Assembly (NCBI GenBank): GCA_035578155.1
Contig: JAPWDM010000070.1
Location: forward strand, 144,001 to 208,000
DNA from: Brachynemurus nebulosus
Lineage: Eukaryota; Arthropoda; Insecta; Neuroptera; Myrmeleontidae
DNA length: 64,000 nucleotides
Direction: 5' to 3'
Shown: piece by piece, positions 12,856 to 25,896 of the stretch
How positions within the stretch are numbered: the first letter of the stretch is position 1
Layout: each line of letters begins with the position of its first letter
The notes under the pieces: generated by a model
Told to the model about the DNA's origin: nothing
What the model saw: only the letters and a program-made list of their open reading frames with translations
The model's database searches: none
Position numbers and translations under genes: made by a program

Positions 12856-13669
12856 CACGGAGAGAAAAATCCTATAATTTTTGTAGAGAAAATTTCAGAA
12901 AAATTACCATGCTCCCCTATAATCCGTGCGCGATCGACGACCAAAATAAAAAATATGTGCTAGCATGGTAAAATTTAATGTGGTGCTAACACAACTTTTA
13001 TCACACTCTTATGCATATATATTATAGTTTAATTCTTGTTGTCGTACTCTTTCATTTGCGCATCTGACCTTTGCGACCTTATGTTGGTTGCACTGTACCT
13101 GTAAAAACATGTATACAAAAATGATTGCCAACAATATATTCTAATACATATACTAAAGATAGGTAAATAACAAAAAGATGAATTAAACGATGACATCATC
13201 CTAAGAGAGTGTAAAGAAACTGACTACTAGCTGTGCTAGGCTGCTAGCTGCTTGTAACACAGTCTGATAAATAAAGGTGCTTGGTGCGAACTGTCTGACA
13301 AAGTTTCTTCCACAGTCCACACCTATGGTTCGCATGTAACTCGCTGATTGAGGTACATTTCATTACAGCGTTCCCAACACAACCAACCTTCTTTCTGTTT
13401 TTTTTCTTTCTATTATTAGCATGTTAGCATGGTAATTTTTTTAATAAAAACAATTAAAAATTATTTTTTTGTCGGTAATGGAACTTTTTACTGTGCTGTT
13501 TTACAAATTTTACGGAGATAATATTAGGAAAAGAACATTCCATCCTTTAAATTTTTTATGATTAATTATAATCTTTATATTTTTACCTTACAGAATTTAA
13601 TATGTTCGTCTTTTACACGTCGATTGTAGTGCTGAGCACAGTAATTTTTATAGGAATTTTCTCTCCGTG
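12856..13669. mobile_element. CACGGAG-type MITE with TA target
   Basis: The left end CACGGAGAGAAAAATCCTAT and the inverted right end CACGGAGAGAAAATTCCTAT match. TA dinucleotides flank both (12854-12855, 13670-13671). The right-hand ~60 bases are nearly identical to one arm of the palindrome at 57297-57458. The interior is non-coding. An (AT)n tract begins 10 bases after its right end. Confidence 0.8.
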
Positions 13670-13676
13670 TATAGTA

Positions 13677-13814
<138 letters not shown>

Positions 13815-13839
13815 TGTTCTGTAGGTACTCACTCGGAGA

Positions 13840-15265
13840 GTACCTATTTAATAAAATATGTACGTGAAGGATACGATACCATTGAAGTAGTCAGTGGCGC
13901 TACACCAATGGAGACGTCATCAAATCACCAAGAAAATATTACAACCAAGCCAACAACGAAATCATCCACTCAATCAGCTTAAGATAAAAGAAAACACTGT
14001 TCCGAATCTGACAGTGACCATGGGCGGAGTCATAAGTACTTGCTAGTGACTCAAAACCGATTTGAACGTCTCTCTGATTCTGACGAGCAAACAGCATCTG
14101 CGAGACCTGGGCCTTCAGCAACCCAAAAAAACCCAGGATCAACGACACCAACATCAAAAATTTCGCCAATCTCATCCACGAATCAGACAACTATCAGAAG
14201 CTCTTAAAGGATCTTAATCGAATTTTAAAGTCGGAGTTCACCACGAAACGGAAAACAAACCAGGTGTTTAAAATTAATTTTCAAACATCATTAGATTATC
14301 GCAACTAAACAGAATATTTCGATACAAATAAAATCAAATATCACTCATTTTGTCCTCCCGATAGTAAAAAATTTAATGTTGTTATGCGCAATGTACCTTA
14401 TGCGCTCTCAGAACAAGAAATATTTGACAAACTAGCTGCAATATACATTGTAACAAAAGTTATGAGATTACTTAATCGTAATAAAAGACCTACTGCCTTA
14501 TGTGCAGTAGAACTAAAGCCAAGTGATCCAAAATCTAAAAGAATTACGCACACTATTTCGAGCTGTAGTGAAAGTAGAACCTAGACGTCAAAGCCAATTA
14601 ATTCCGCAGTGTACTCGTTGTCAAAGATACGGGCATACAAAAAAGTTTTGTAAACTGGACGAGCGATGTGAAGTGCGAAGCATTTCATCACTACTTAAAA
14701 TGTAACAAAGGACGCAACGAAGAACGCAAATGTGTCAATTGTCATGAAAATCACCCTGCCAATTTCAGAGGGTGCATTTACTATCAAAATTTAAAACACC
14801 GATTAACCAACAATAGAACATTTACAAGACAACATGTCCCTTCACAACCGATAAGTCAAAATAATCCCATAAATAGCAATACACCTATAGGACGACCGAC
14901 ATACGCGAACATTACCGCTAACAATATCCCTCCTAGAACTGCCCCCTATCCCAACTCCTAACCATCACAGTTGCCAACAAATTCATTAGCTGAGATAATA
15001 AGTCATGTTATAAAAACCGTGATTGATTTAATTAAACCTCATTTTGAGGCCCTTAAAAACATGTTCATTAGCCAAACAACAAACATATTTAATAATGGAA
15101 AATAAAAGACAAAATCAACTAATCAATAATATCAAAGTATTAAATTGGAACTCAGACGGTATCAAAAATAAAAAGGCTAGTTTATTACATACCTTACAAT
15201 CCGAAGACATTGATGTAGCCTGTGTTACTGCAACGCACTTACAAGTAAACGTCCCGAGGCCGGAC
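13840..15265 (+). pseudogene. 5' part of a dead Jockey-like non-LTR retrotransposon (ORF1 plus start of ORF2)
   Basis: The ORF1 product would bind element RNA; the following ORF would nick DNA and reverse-transcribe. Visible parts: a polar Ser/Thr-rich N-terminal region (13910-14210); a PRE_C2HC/gag-like block around 14384-14570 (VVMRNVPYALSEQEIFDKL); then zinc knuckles, the first being CTRCQRYGHTKKFC (CX2CX4HX4C) near 14610 and the last CVNCHENHPANFRGC near 14730. After a short gap, an endonuclease start follows (VLNWNSDGIKNKK, then VACVTATHL) at 15140-15240. The frames change near 14520 and 14670, so it is a pseudogene. It stops abruptly at ~15265 at a different repeat, with no reverse transcriptase left. 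Confidence 0.82.
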
Positions 15266-15287
15266 CTATCGATTTTGATGAAACTTA

Positions 15288-15745
15288 GATATGTTGTAGA
15301 ACACTAAAAAATAAGCGAAACGTATTTTTCTTTATCGGCGGAAAAACGGTTTGAAGGGGTAAAATCGCCCTCCAAAAATTGGGGTAAAAATTTAATTTTT
15401 TAAATATCTCGAAAACGGTAAGAGATAGAGCAAAAGTTTAAATTGGCGATATTGTTCTTTTTTAAAGAGCTATCTGTTGGTATGCAATTTGTTCAAATTG
15501 TGTCAACAGGGGTGGCTGGGTAAAATTTAGGGGTTAATTTTGCAAAAAGGGGGTGAAAATTAAACAATATAAAAATTTTGTTTACAGATTTGAAATCTAC
15601 GTCAAAAAAATCTAATTGACCTGTTTTTGCTCAATGTCCTAATATTAAGTCTAGGGTTAGTTAACTAGGGGGTGACTGTGTCGACAGGGGTGGCTGGGGG
15701 TTAAAATTTAGGGGTTAATTTTGCAAAAAGGGGGTGAACCTTTTA
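15288..15745. repeat. Dispersed repeat A, copy 1
   Basis: It shares long stretches with 34745-35170 and 52664-53423, including AAAATTGGGGTAAA, AAATATCTCGAAAACGGTAA, AAAGAGCTATCT and CCTAATATTAAGTCTA. The copy at 52664 shows that the family has terminal inverted repeats, so this is a fragment of a MITE-like family. Internally the CAGGGGTGGCTGG...GGGGTTAATTTTGCAAAAAG block is duplicated. It abuts the truncated Jockey copy. Confidence 0.75.
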
Positions 15746-15848
15746 ACAGTCATTTCTATTGTTATAAACTTATTGTTATAATGTTTGTACACATTGCTAG
15801 GTATAATACTTAATATTGATCTAGCAAATACAAATTTTAATCACCCAA

Positions 15849-17700
15849 AAAAAAAAAAAAAAAAAATATTTACTGCACGAGTAGAATCAAGTTTATACAC
15901 ACCAGGAAACATTATTCAAATTGATAACATTTTAGTGGCGATTCAATTTTAGTACAGGAGTTTAGGATACAATAGGACACAGTATTGTGATCATTTTCAG
16001 GTTTTTTAGTAATTTGGTTATTATGTTTATTCATTTTAAATGAGTGAATGCCCTATATTAAGATTTTTCTATTTACCTGTTTGCAAAACATCAGATTTTA
16101 TATTGGCATGAAATTTGATTTTTATCATAAAACTACCTTCACTTATTGTTAGTCATAAAAATATGATCCTCACTTTTAGATGACTATCCAGTGAATATTA
16201 TAATAAATATTATATAAGTATGTAAAGGTTGTGATCCGCAAACGAACCCTTTAGTTTTGTTATACCTAACGATAACTCTTAATCGAATAGTCTAGTTTTA
16301 GTGAAAAGTGAAAAAGTAAAATATCATCATCTTTGTCACAATTTTATTTTTTTAAACTATTATAATTCTGAAGATGTTCCAAGAATTCAATCATGGAAAG
16401 CTTGTACTTTCATTAGCTCTGTCCATCTGTTTGTAAAAACGCCATAATTACTTACCTAATCATTTGACTTATGAACATGAAATTTTGAATATTTTAGTTA
16501 TGATACAACCAAAAATTTTTCTTAATTTTTTTAAAAAATAGAGATAAATATTCTTTTTTGATGTACTCAGAGCCGGTGAGTAAATTGGTAGACTTCGTTG
16601 ACACACAAAATTTTTCAAAAAAATGTTTTCTCTAAAAACACAAAAGTCGACGAATAGAAGAAACAATAGACACCATTTTTGCAAGGGCCCCATACCAATG
16701 ACTCCGATTCCCCTCTTTGGGTCTAGGCTCCTGAACTACAGTCTCGACTGCCTCGCCTCTCATCGACCCAGCATGAACCGCATCGTATGAAAGAGTTCTT
16801 GAAGTTGAAGTTTCTTTTACCATTTTCAATTTTTAAGCTTCGTTTGCAAAATATTAAGGTTTCTCTTTTGGGGTGGTTGTTTTTATTAAAGCGTTGATTA
16901 ATTGACCTATATATCATAAAGAATTTTCTTCAATATGATTGTAAATTTTTTTTGACAACCCATTTTACCTATAAAATTATAATTTAGCACTTTATGAGCT
17001 ACGAGAAAGGTATAAATTATACAATACTGAACAAATAAAGAAAAAAATATATAGGTAACATGTTTAAAATAGTCTTTGTGTCTGCATACCTATATAATAC
17101 AATCATATTATATAGTCAACATACTCTATATTTGCTATTATCAATTTGAATGCTGATTGCTGATAAGACAGATTATTTGATCGTTAAAGTATACGTTCGT
17201 TCGTTCAAATATCTACATATGTATGTATATACGTTATAAAGTGTATGTATGTCACATTATAAAATATCTAGTAACAATAAAAGCTGAATGTGTTTGTTGT
17301 TTGAACTTTTGAATTTTATACACGCTTTGTTCTTCTGCATTGTTTTGCTTTATCTATGCATGTAATCTAATTTAAAACTAATAACAAACTATGGTTGGCA
17401 TTAAAAAGACCAAGTTTTGTGTTTGTCAAATACATACATACATATGTATGTTTTTATGTGTGTATGTGATATGTTCAATTCAATTGTTTAAATTTCAAAG
17501 AATTTTGTAAATATCTACATACTCGTATATGAGTATATTGATAATGTGCTTTTTAATGTCGAACATTTTCAAGTTTTCATTGAAATATTTCAGATAGTTT
17601 GTTGCATATCTTTGTTTCTTAATTTGTAAAGTTATTTTGTAAAGATTAGTCACATTTTGAAAAAGAAGTATCAATGACTGTGTAGAATTTAGAACAATAT
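15849..17700. other. AT-rich DNA, possible degraded hAT piece near 16568
   Basis: A poly-A run lies at ~15849-15866. CAGAGCCGGTGAG at 16568 and GGGCCCCATACCAATGACTC near 16687 look like fragments of a hAT MITE, but I found no matching right end. No gene is supported. Confidence 0.4.
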
Positions 17701-17711
17701 CTAATGGAAAA

Positions 17712-18060
17712 CTGTAAATTAAAAATCACAAGGTGATTGAAAAAATTATCCGGATCGGCCGGGAACCGAACCCAGGATCTCCTGGTAACTAGCCAGGTGT
17801 GCTAATCTCTACACCAACGATCCTATACTCGGCAAGCGTCCGAGCCGGACACCCATTCAATCACCTATGTGTATTAGTACTCTCTCTGATTCGAGAAACA
17901 GTTACAATTTTAATTTCAAATATTATCGAGTGCTTGTGAGACATTACTACGTATGACAAACTTTTGTTTGCATTTCAACACACGCAATATTGATATCCTG
18001 GGTTCGATTCCCGGCCGATCCGGATAATTTTTTCAAGCACCTTGTGATTTTTAATTTACA
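17712..18060. repeat. Inverted pair of tRNA-derived SINE units
   Basis: Both ends carry the same sequence in opposite orientation (TGTAAATTAAAAATCACAAG), running inward through GATTGAAAAAATTATCCGGATCGG-type text. The left arm contains a whole tRNA-like head (17752-17823, minus); the right arm keeps only its 3' half with GGGTTCGATTCCCGG (B box). The structure is therefore a short palindrome with tRNA-like ends rather than a single SINE. Confidence 0.75.
17752..17823 (-). tRNA. tRNA-Thr-like (AGT) SINE head, not a functional gene
   Basis: Read on the minus strand, the 72 nt fold as a cloverleaf: acceptor GGATCG... with CGATCC, anticodon stem CCTGG/CCAGG with loop CTAGTTA (anticodon AGT, Thr), and a T-arm containing GGTTCGGTTCC. 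Repetition within the window and continuation into a conserved body show it is SINE-derived. Confidence 0.6.
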
Positions 18061-18228
18061 GGTGGTTTTTGGTCATACTATACCAAGGAAATCGAGTGCT
18101 TAAAGTTTCAGTTTAGCTGAACGATAAGTGAACATATCAATATTGCGTGTGTTGAAATGCAAACGAAAGTTTGTCATACGTAGTAATGTCTCACAAGCAC
18201 TCGATAATATTTGAAATTAATAATGGAA
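17905..18228. repeat. SINE body sequences in inverted arrangement
   Basis: The block at 17905-17997 (TTATCGAGTGCTTGTGAGAC ... CACACGCAATATTGATAT) is repeated inverted at 18135-18228. It is homologous to the body of the SINE units at 27484-28809 and the fragment at 52440-52600 (ATCGAGTGCCTGTGA). It overlaps the tRNA-headed palindrome to its left, so two rounds of insertion or rearrangement occurred here. Confidence 0.65.
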
Positions 18229-18356
18229 AACTGTTATGTAAGCTGTATACAAAACCAAAATTAAGCAATATATTGATGGGAACATATGAAAAACTTTCTC
18301 AGTTACAAATAAATTGTAACATTCTCATAGGTTTTTCGGATATAATCACAAAACAT

Positions 18357-19189
18357 CAGAGGCGTATCTAGGGTGAGGCAAGTAGGGCACGTGCCCCGGG
18401 CGCCTTTCAAAAAGGGGCGTGCAAAATCGCCAATTATTAAATTTAAAAATCAAAATCCGGCACAAACTAATTTATATCAAACAAAATCTCTTTCAGAGTT
18501 CCCACACTTCGCGAATGAACGAGAGGGAGTGAATGTTGTGCTCAATTTAGGTGCGATGAAGACCTACTTAAATTTATTGTGCAGTATGGAGATAAAAGCG
18601 TATTTCAGAATTTGTGCATTTCCATTCAAATTCTGCTCACAATTACAGTACCTATTCATCGCCATTTGTGAGCGATCTTCAAGTAAGTTAAAATTAATAC
18701 TTTTGATTTTGAGGGGTACAAGGGATTAAGAAAGGTTAGGCGACCTAACTTTGCTCAGTGTACAGCGAAAAGAAACGAAACATCGGAAACATCACCCATA
18801 TGTTTGCGTCGTAGAAGGCCAGGAAGGTGCAACTGTAAGTGTAATGGTTTTACGGTTTCACTTTCGTTGTAAAATAGAAAATAAATACAGTAGCGTAGGT
18901 AGGAGGGGCAAGGGCATCTATCATACCCCGGACGCTGCTTACAAAGAGGCGCCAAATGTGTACTAATACAGTACCATATATTACTACAGTTTGTTTATTT
19001 TCTTTGGAATATGAACATCATATTTCCTTCTCGGTTATGCAAAATAGAAAAAATATGCAAAACAGAGAAAGAAATATGGTGTTCATATTCCAAACAAAAT
19101 AAACAAATTATCTATGTGTTTCTGAAGGGGCAAGGTGGCGGCAATGAAGAGTCGTGCAGCGGGTGCCACTTATGTTCGCTACGCCACTG
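18357..19189. mobile_element. hAT-type MITE with 8-bp target duplication
   Basis: The left end is CAGAGGCGTATCTAGGG; the inverted right end is CAGTGGCGTAGCGAAC. Flanking octamers CAAAACAT (18349-18356) and CAAGACAT (19190-19197) match at 7 of 8. A second hAT-like start, CAGTAGCGTAGGTAGG, lies inside at ~18889, and the right third contains an internal inverted repeat (GGAATATGAACATCATATTT / AAATATGGTGTTCATATTCC), so a smaller palindromic relative is probably nested within it. No transposase is present. Short frames at 18373-18966 overlap on both strands and are not genes. Confidence 0.75.
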
Positions 19190-19219
19190 CAAGACATTGT
19201 AAGTTCGTTATGAATATAC

Positions 19220-21234
19220 ACAGAAAAAAAAAACTCACTGTATATTACAAAAACGTGAATTAATATTACAAAATTTTTACTCCAATTTACCGTTTAGTAA
19301 TATTACAAAACCACTTTTATTAAAAATCTGAGTACTAAAAGGTTCTATTAATTCAGAATAATTTTTGTAATTATCACAAAGACTTATTTTTGCGAATAAA
19401 ACTCAACGTATGTTTTGTTGAACATTTAATAAACTTTGTTATAATTACTAAATGGAATTTGTAATTGGTATGATTTATTTATTAATAAATACTAAATTTT
19501 ATAGTAAATTTTACTATATTTTTTTGTTGTACTTACAAATAACCCCGGTAAATATTATTAAGGATATTTGTGAAGGAAAGGAACTTATTGGATATACTTT
19601 GATAATTAATGTAAAAAACAAAACAGATGTGACTATAAAATATGTACAAAATTCAAACTTCACATCTATTTTACACAGCATTACATTAATTATCAAAGTA
19701 CATCCAGTTAGTCCCTGTAAGAAAAATTTTATTTTATATAAACGAATTTATTAATTAATTAATACAAAAAAATAAAAAGTTATGTTAAAATGTATTAACT
19801 TACAGGAGGTATGGCAAGTGTTTTAGAAATATTTCTAACATATTTTTATATTCAGAACTAATATTAAGCAAATTTCAATAAAAGATATAACTGTAGTCCA
19901 ATATTCAATTACATCTTCAAAAACCAGTGAAAAATTTTAAAAAACAAAACGAAAACAAACATGTTGTTTATCTGTAAAAAAGCATATTTTACTAAAATAT
20001 GAAACATAAAAAATGTCTAACCAAATAATAAAAAACTTACTTGAATTTGAAAAAGAATCCTTTTTGTTAGTAATTTACTTGACTGAGGTTTTTCACATAT
20101 AGGCGAATAATGGATTACATATTCCATTCAGAATCAAAGTAAAAAGATAAAATAGGAGTACCTAGCATGTTTTCCACCTGTAAAAAAAGAATATTTTACT
20201 GACTAAAATATGAAGCTTAAAAACATGTCTAGCCAAAAAATAACCCTTACTTGAATTTGAAAAGGAATGCAAATTTGCTAGTGTTTTATAAATTTCTGAA
20301 CTGAAGGAACTTTTCTTTGGTTATAAAACAGTTTAACTGCAAATCTGAAATTATTTTTTCCATAATGTTCAAAATTGCTTTTAGTATCTGAAAAAAAAGA
20401 GATCAAATTTTAATAGGAATATTATTAATATTTGTGAGCAAAAAATAATTTATGAAAATACATACTAGCCATTGTCAGATTTTCGATAGTAAAACCATTA
20501 GCAAGTTTTCTTGTCATATTTCTAACGTACAAACAATCTTTTAAATTGAGATTGTATACTATGTTTTTTCATAAACTCTTGTCAGGTTATAATAAATATT
20601 TATGAAGATGGACTCTATCACAGAATGACGCTATGAATACTACACAACATTCTAAAAATATAGAATTCGTTAATATTGCGCTTGCGTCAGTTATTTATTA
20701 CAAAACTTTTTGTTATAATTACAAAACACAATTTTTAAATGAGAAATACAAAACTTTTTGATAATCACTAAATCAGGGTTTCTTTAAATGCGTATATAGG
20801 TATTATGAACGTTTACAAAATATTACATAAACGTATCAACTTGTCAACTCTGCGCAAGCGTCATTTAATTATTACAAAAATTTTTGTTTTAATTACAAAA
20901 GAGACTTTTACTTTAAGCATGCGCATTTTGATTTTTAAAACAGTGTTATAATTACAAATATTTTTCTTATATTTACTTAAAATATTTAATAGAACTGTAA
21001 TTAATGCTACAAAAATATACTACTAAATTATTTTTTTTGTTATTACAAAAGTTTTTGTAATATTTACAAAATTTTATATTAAAAAATTAATAAAACGCAA
21101 TTTGTAGGATTAATAAAACTTATATTAATCACTGAAAGCGAGTTTTGTTACAATTACTCAAATTTTAGTTCTAACAACGAAACCTAAATACTAAAAGCGG
21201 TTTTGTAAATAAAATCACTGTTTTTTTTTCTGTG
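19220..21234. mobile_element. 2.0-kb TA-target element with CACAG ends
   Basis: The ends are CACAGAAAAAAAAA... and its inverse ...TTTTTTTTTCTGTG, flanked by TA (19218-19219, 21235-21236). The interior is crowded with TTACAAAA / TTTTGTAAT words in both orientations, which suggests many internal binding-type repeats. A 100-residue plus frame (19452-19754) has no recognisable domain and is low-confidence. The ends resemble the CACNGAG MITEs at 12856, 57297, 58515 and 61594. Confidence 0.7.
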
Positions 21235-21776
21235 TAGTTTTTACAAAATTTGAGCAAGCATGGTTGAAAGATACGTAATTCTGAATATTTTCAGTCATAA
21301 AAAAATAGTTTATCTTTCTTGGAAGAAGAGTCAAATTAACGAATAGGTATCTAGGTTTCATCAAGTAGATCCTGGCACGAAAATTACTTATTTTCAGAAT
21401 AAATTGTGCATAATTAGCTTTATTTCAATTTGTACCACCTGAAAATTACTTTTAAATAATTTGCGCCCGCCGGAAAAATGAAAAAACCAAATATAATAGC
21501 GAATTTGAAAAAACATAGTCCTGGCAGAAAACTTTTTGATTTTTATTAAAAAAATTATTTAGACAGCTTTCTTTTAATTTGTACCTACCATCCAGAAATC
21601 CCAAAATTTTCATTTGCACCCCCGTAGAAAATTAGAAAAATGACATTTTCGTGGTGTAGCCCAACTGTCAAATTGATCATAACTTCTGCGCATGTGCGGT
21701 AGAAAAACCGTACTCTAATACGAAAATTTCTGATATTCATAAAAAAAATGATATCGGCATTTTTTTGATCTGTATC

Positions 21777-21902
<126 letters not shown>

Positions 21903-22751
21903 TTTTTATTTGCACCCCCGTAGAATTTCTAAAAACTAGAGTTACTTATAGTTACAAAACTATCCCGCCAAAATTCAAATATTTTTGTTCTTTTATTTTG
22001 TTTATACAGAGCGTTTCAAAAGAACTGAAGTGCCAAGATCACAAAAAATGTATACAAATAGAAATAAGAAATATTGCTATGAATATATAATATCTTCTGT
22101 TCTGTTAGTCGACCAACAATAAGAGTGTCATCATCAAACTTGTCGATTAGTTAACTCTTTACAAAAGAAAAATCCTTAACTATTACAAAATTTGCTACCT
22201 CCTCGAACTATATACCTACATCTGATTGTGAGCATTAAAATGTATTGTATTTACTGTACTACCTACGTATATCTAATTTTGTATGTTATTTGACACAAAA
22301 TAATTTAACATTTCATATAGAAAATCAAATCCATGTATTCCATCCATTTTCGTTATATGAATTACGAACATTTACATACACACATAAACATGATAATGAT
22401 GTCTCGTGTGTGTGCCGTAATTAATCCTAATTATGAATGTAGGTACATACAAATATGTATATTATGTATTGTATACCCTCAATATACATAATATATAAAC
22501 ATTATGTAATAGGTATGTATGTATGAAGAGAGCTGTCGCATTGTACATTCATTATACTGTAATTTGTTTTCGCTTTACTTTCGACGTTCTAAGGAATTTA
22601 GAAGAATTAAGGAATTAGAAACTTTATTATAAAATTTAAACTAGGTACGCAAACATACATATTATAATATATTAGAAGTATCTTAATGTTATATATGTTA
22701 ATATGTATGATTCACAGCAATTCTATACACAATGTTTTGAAACGTATTTTT

Positions 22752-22830
22752 AAAAATTTGGGAAGACAGGTCTACCCACACTGTCAACTTTCCATTGGGT
22801 GTCCTTAAAGAGATAGAGACGACTGTTATA
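22752..22830 (+). repeat. Dispersed structured repeat, 5' fragment (copy 3)
   Basis: It matches the first ~80 bases of the copies at 61 and 62041 (ACAGGTCTACCCACACTGTC, CCATTGGGTGTCC), then similarity ends. Confidence 0.8.
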
Positions 22831-22922
22831 CAGAAATAATTCTTTACACCTAACTATCGACGGCGCCCAGGACCATCAATATTGGCGTTTAGGAGGAGTG
22901 AGGCGGCTATCAGTTGTATAAG

Positions 22923-22925
<3 letters not shown>

Positions 22926-22987
<62 letters not shown>
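22926..22987. repeat. (AT)n microsatellite, ~62 bp
   Basis: Uninterrupted TA dinucleotides. Confidence 0.95.
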
Positions 22988-22988
<1 letters not shown>

Positions 22989-23673
22989 CTTCATTTAAAA
23001 GTGTGTGGCGCTTTATTAAAATTAAATGAAATTGAAATTATTTTCGATCGACAGAGTTAGAAGTTAAGCTATGCTTCTCGTACATTAAAAAATATTCTAC
23101 TTTAAATTGTAATATTATGTATTGCTTGTACTTCAATTCACGGTAGCTTTAAAATGGGTCAAAAGAGTAAAGAAAACTATTGTTTATAATGTATTTCTCT
23201 TATTTCACATATTAAAATGACATAGCTAAAGAGAGATTTTAACTATATATGGCGGCGTTGCGTCAAATTTCTTCAATTTCCGGACCGGCAGTATATCCAC
23301 GTTGGTTAATATGATAATTAATTATTGTTGATTATAATATTAAAGATAATAAGTAGCTATCATATTATAAAATAACGATTTCATCAAATTCATAGTAATA
23401 TTTGAATTTTATCGTACCTACATTGTCGAGTAATGCGAATATCTAATGATGATAAATTCAGCCCTCAATTATTTATTTTGATTACGTGTTTATATTATAA
23501 TTATAATTCTTAATTAAATTAATGTTTTATGAGTTAAACTAGAATTTGTTATTTGTAGAGCATTTTATACAATGTTTTCCAAAAAATTTCCAACATTTTA
23601 AATGTTTATCTAATTTAAGAATATCCGCCAACTTTTAGTAAGGATAACATTTTCTGAGAAATTTAAAATTAGA

Positions 23674-23942
23674 ATTGAAGACATGAGTGGATGAAGGCAT
23701 TATGTAACATTTTTTTATTATTATAATTTTACAATAGAAGCGTTTGAAAATTTTTATTTACAAATACTTCCCATGCAATAGTACGTGTTTATTATTGAAT
23801 TTCTACAAAACTATTAGGCGTAATGAAACCAAATTGTAATAATTATATGATACTTCAGCACAGGATATTTCAAAATTTTGCAAAAAATGACTGTTTGAAA
23901 AAATGTTATATAACACCTTCATCCACTCATGTTTTCAGTTGT
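23674..23942. mobile_element. ~270-bp MITE with GACATGAGTGGATGAAGG ends, copy 1
   Basis: The ends are inverted repeats of ~38 bp (GAAGACATGAGTGGATGAAG... and its inverse). A second copy lies at 63014-63272 with the same ends and inner text (AATTTCTACAAAACTAT-type). The 65-residue frame at 23823 is inside the MITE and not a gene. The target duplication is unclear. Confidence 0.8.
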
Positions 23943-25231
23943 TCATATGTTAAAAAGACTTTAGTGGACACTGTACTCACATATTGTAAAAAGAGGGCGA
24001 ATTTATGTATTTTTAATTAAAAGACAAGGTACCTACCTAATATCACGGTAAATATTTTGAAATAAAGTTTCAGAGTGAAAACAATTAGTATAGATCTGTC
24101 TATACTAAATGGAATTAGATTTTATTACATGTATGTACATAGACATAGAAATATAGGAAATATTCTGTCATAAGAAATACTTATAAGAATCATTTAAAAG
24201 TAAAATTAGAGAAAAATCGTTTGAATATTTGGATATTTTTTTTTACTTTTAGTGGTTTGTAACTGTTTAATATAGAACGATATTTTTTTTTTAAATTCAG
24301 ATTTAAATTTAGAATACTCTAATATAATTTTGAAAACTAGCGAATCTGTAGCCATTACTTAACAAAACTGGAGTTGTTACCAAGTTTTTGAAAAAAACAA
24401 ACATTGCGCAATTATAACAGTCAAAAGAATCTGTCATTCTAGATGACTGTTGTAAAAAACAGAATATTTGAAAATAGTTTCCTAAAAATGATATTTTTGA
24501 GATATCTGCTTAGGCTATTGACTATGTACAAAAAAACAGGGGGAAAAGGAACTAATTTGTAACAGGTGTTTTATTGTTTCATATGTTTAGTTGTACCCCA
24601 AAGATGATAAATTCACAAAGTGCTATTAAATTTAGGCGTGCGTTTTTACGAACGGCGTAAACTTATCGACGCTTACGTTTTTTAACTATAACTCAAAAAC
24701 TATGCATTTGTCGTAAATACACATGAGTTTTTGTAGAGAATTAAATTTCCTATCGAAATGGCACTTTATGAACTCAAAAAGCTTTTTTCTCAACAAAATA
24801 AGTCAAAACAATTATTTAAAAAAAAGCTCAAATTTTTCAATTTTTCTTTTTTTTTAAATTTTTGAGTAGTACTTTTTTCTGAGTGAATTTAGGTATAGGG
24901 ATTGGTTCACAAAAAAGAAAGCTGATGTAATTCCCGTCAGAATGGTGACCGATCAAAATATTTTCGATAAAAACCGGCTGAGATACAGTCGTTCAAATTT
25001 ACCTACTTTTTTACAATTTTATTTCTTTTGACTTTTATACCATATTATTTGTAATTTTTACACGCAAAAATTATTTTTATTGAGTACAAACATTATTTCT
25101 GCTTTACCAGAGGTAACGATATAAGTGGTAACGATAAAATTTTGATATTCATATGATCTTAGGTATAAAAAAAAACTTTAATATTGTACTAATTTATAGT
25201 TCTAATTTTTTTTTAAAGTTACGTGTACCTA

Positions 25232-25407
25232 TTATATTTCTCTCATAATGTTTTCAAATTCAGTATCAATTTCTTCATCAACATCGTTTTGGACATCCTC
25301 TTCTGTCATTTCTGGAACATCCCCATTTTCACAATTTAGGCCCATACATTCTTTGCAGAACATGGAGGAGCTAATTCCTATAATTTTCTACAGCCGCAAT
25401 TTACGTA
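25232..25407 (-). pseudogene. Inverted, decayed copy of the cysteine-rich gene end
   Basis: The minus strand encodes the last part of the same protein as the plus copy at 25520-25896: a decayed cysteine block followed by an acidic tail containing DVQNDVDEE and FENIM. The cysteine part is frame-disrupted near 25385. It lies in the left arm of the palindrome and ends at a TAA at 25232-25234. Confidence 0.7.
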
Positions 25408-25519
25408 ATAGAATTAAATCGTAATTTTTCTTTATGGCATTAAGGCCAACAGAGTTTAGGTAGTTCTCGGTTACAACTTTTTCAAAAATTATCAAAAAGC
25501 ACAAAATTTTCTCTAACCA

Positions 25520-25896
25520 ATTTCCCACTAACTTCTGATGCTACTAAATATCACGGTTTAAGGACGTACCACCAAATTCAACAGTGGGAAGGAAATATTT
25601 TAAATCCATTTGAGTGGGGTTGGAAAAAATCTAAAAATGGATTAGTGCCAATTAAAACAACAAAACCTCCTGCACTGCAGAATTTACTGGAACAAATAGC
25701 TTGCGGGTGTATAAAAGGTTGTCACGGAAATTGCAGCTGTAGAAAATTAGGAATTAGCTGCAAAGAATTTATTTGCGAAAATGCGGATGTTACAGAAAAT
25801 TGTGAAAATGCGGATGTTCCAGACATTACAGAGGGAGATGTCCAAAACGATGTTGATGAAGATATTGATATTGAATTTGAAAACATTATGGGATAA
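25520..25896 (+). pseudogene. C-terminal fragment of an element protein with a CXC-like cysteine cluster
   Basis: The open frame continues upstream of the first possible start and is read from about 25520: LTSDATKYHGLRTYHQIQQW, then NPFEWGWKK, then CGCIKGCHGNCSCRKLGISC near 25705-25765, ending in an acidic tail (DVDEDIDIEFENIM). Similar C-termini (SDAA..HSLRVY.Q.Q.W, then a C.C..GC...CSCRK.GL.C cluster) are familiar to me from repeated, uncharacterised insect proteins, and the cysteine cluster resembles the Tesmin/TSO1-like CXC zinc-binding motif. The N-terminus is missing. A short acidic or cysteine segment appears duplicated (CENADV twice). Confidence 0.7.

Noticed and set aside
16568..16917. 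Possible hAT MITE or coding fragment (frames of 64-74 codons on the minus strand)
   Set aside because: A CAGAGCCGG start is visible but no matching right end or target duplication; the peptides show no domain.
19452..19754. 100-codon frame inside the CACAG element
   Set aside because: Low-complexity AT-rich composition and no motif; kept only as a note in the element entry.
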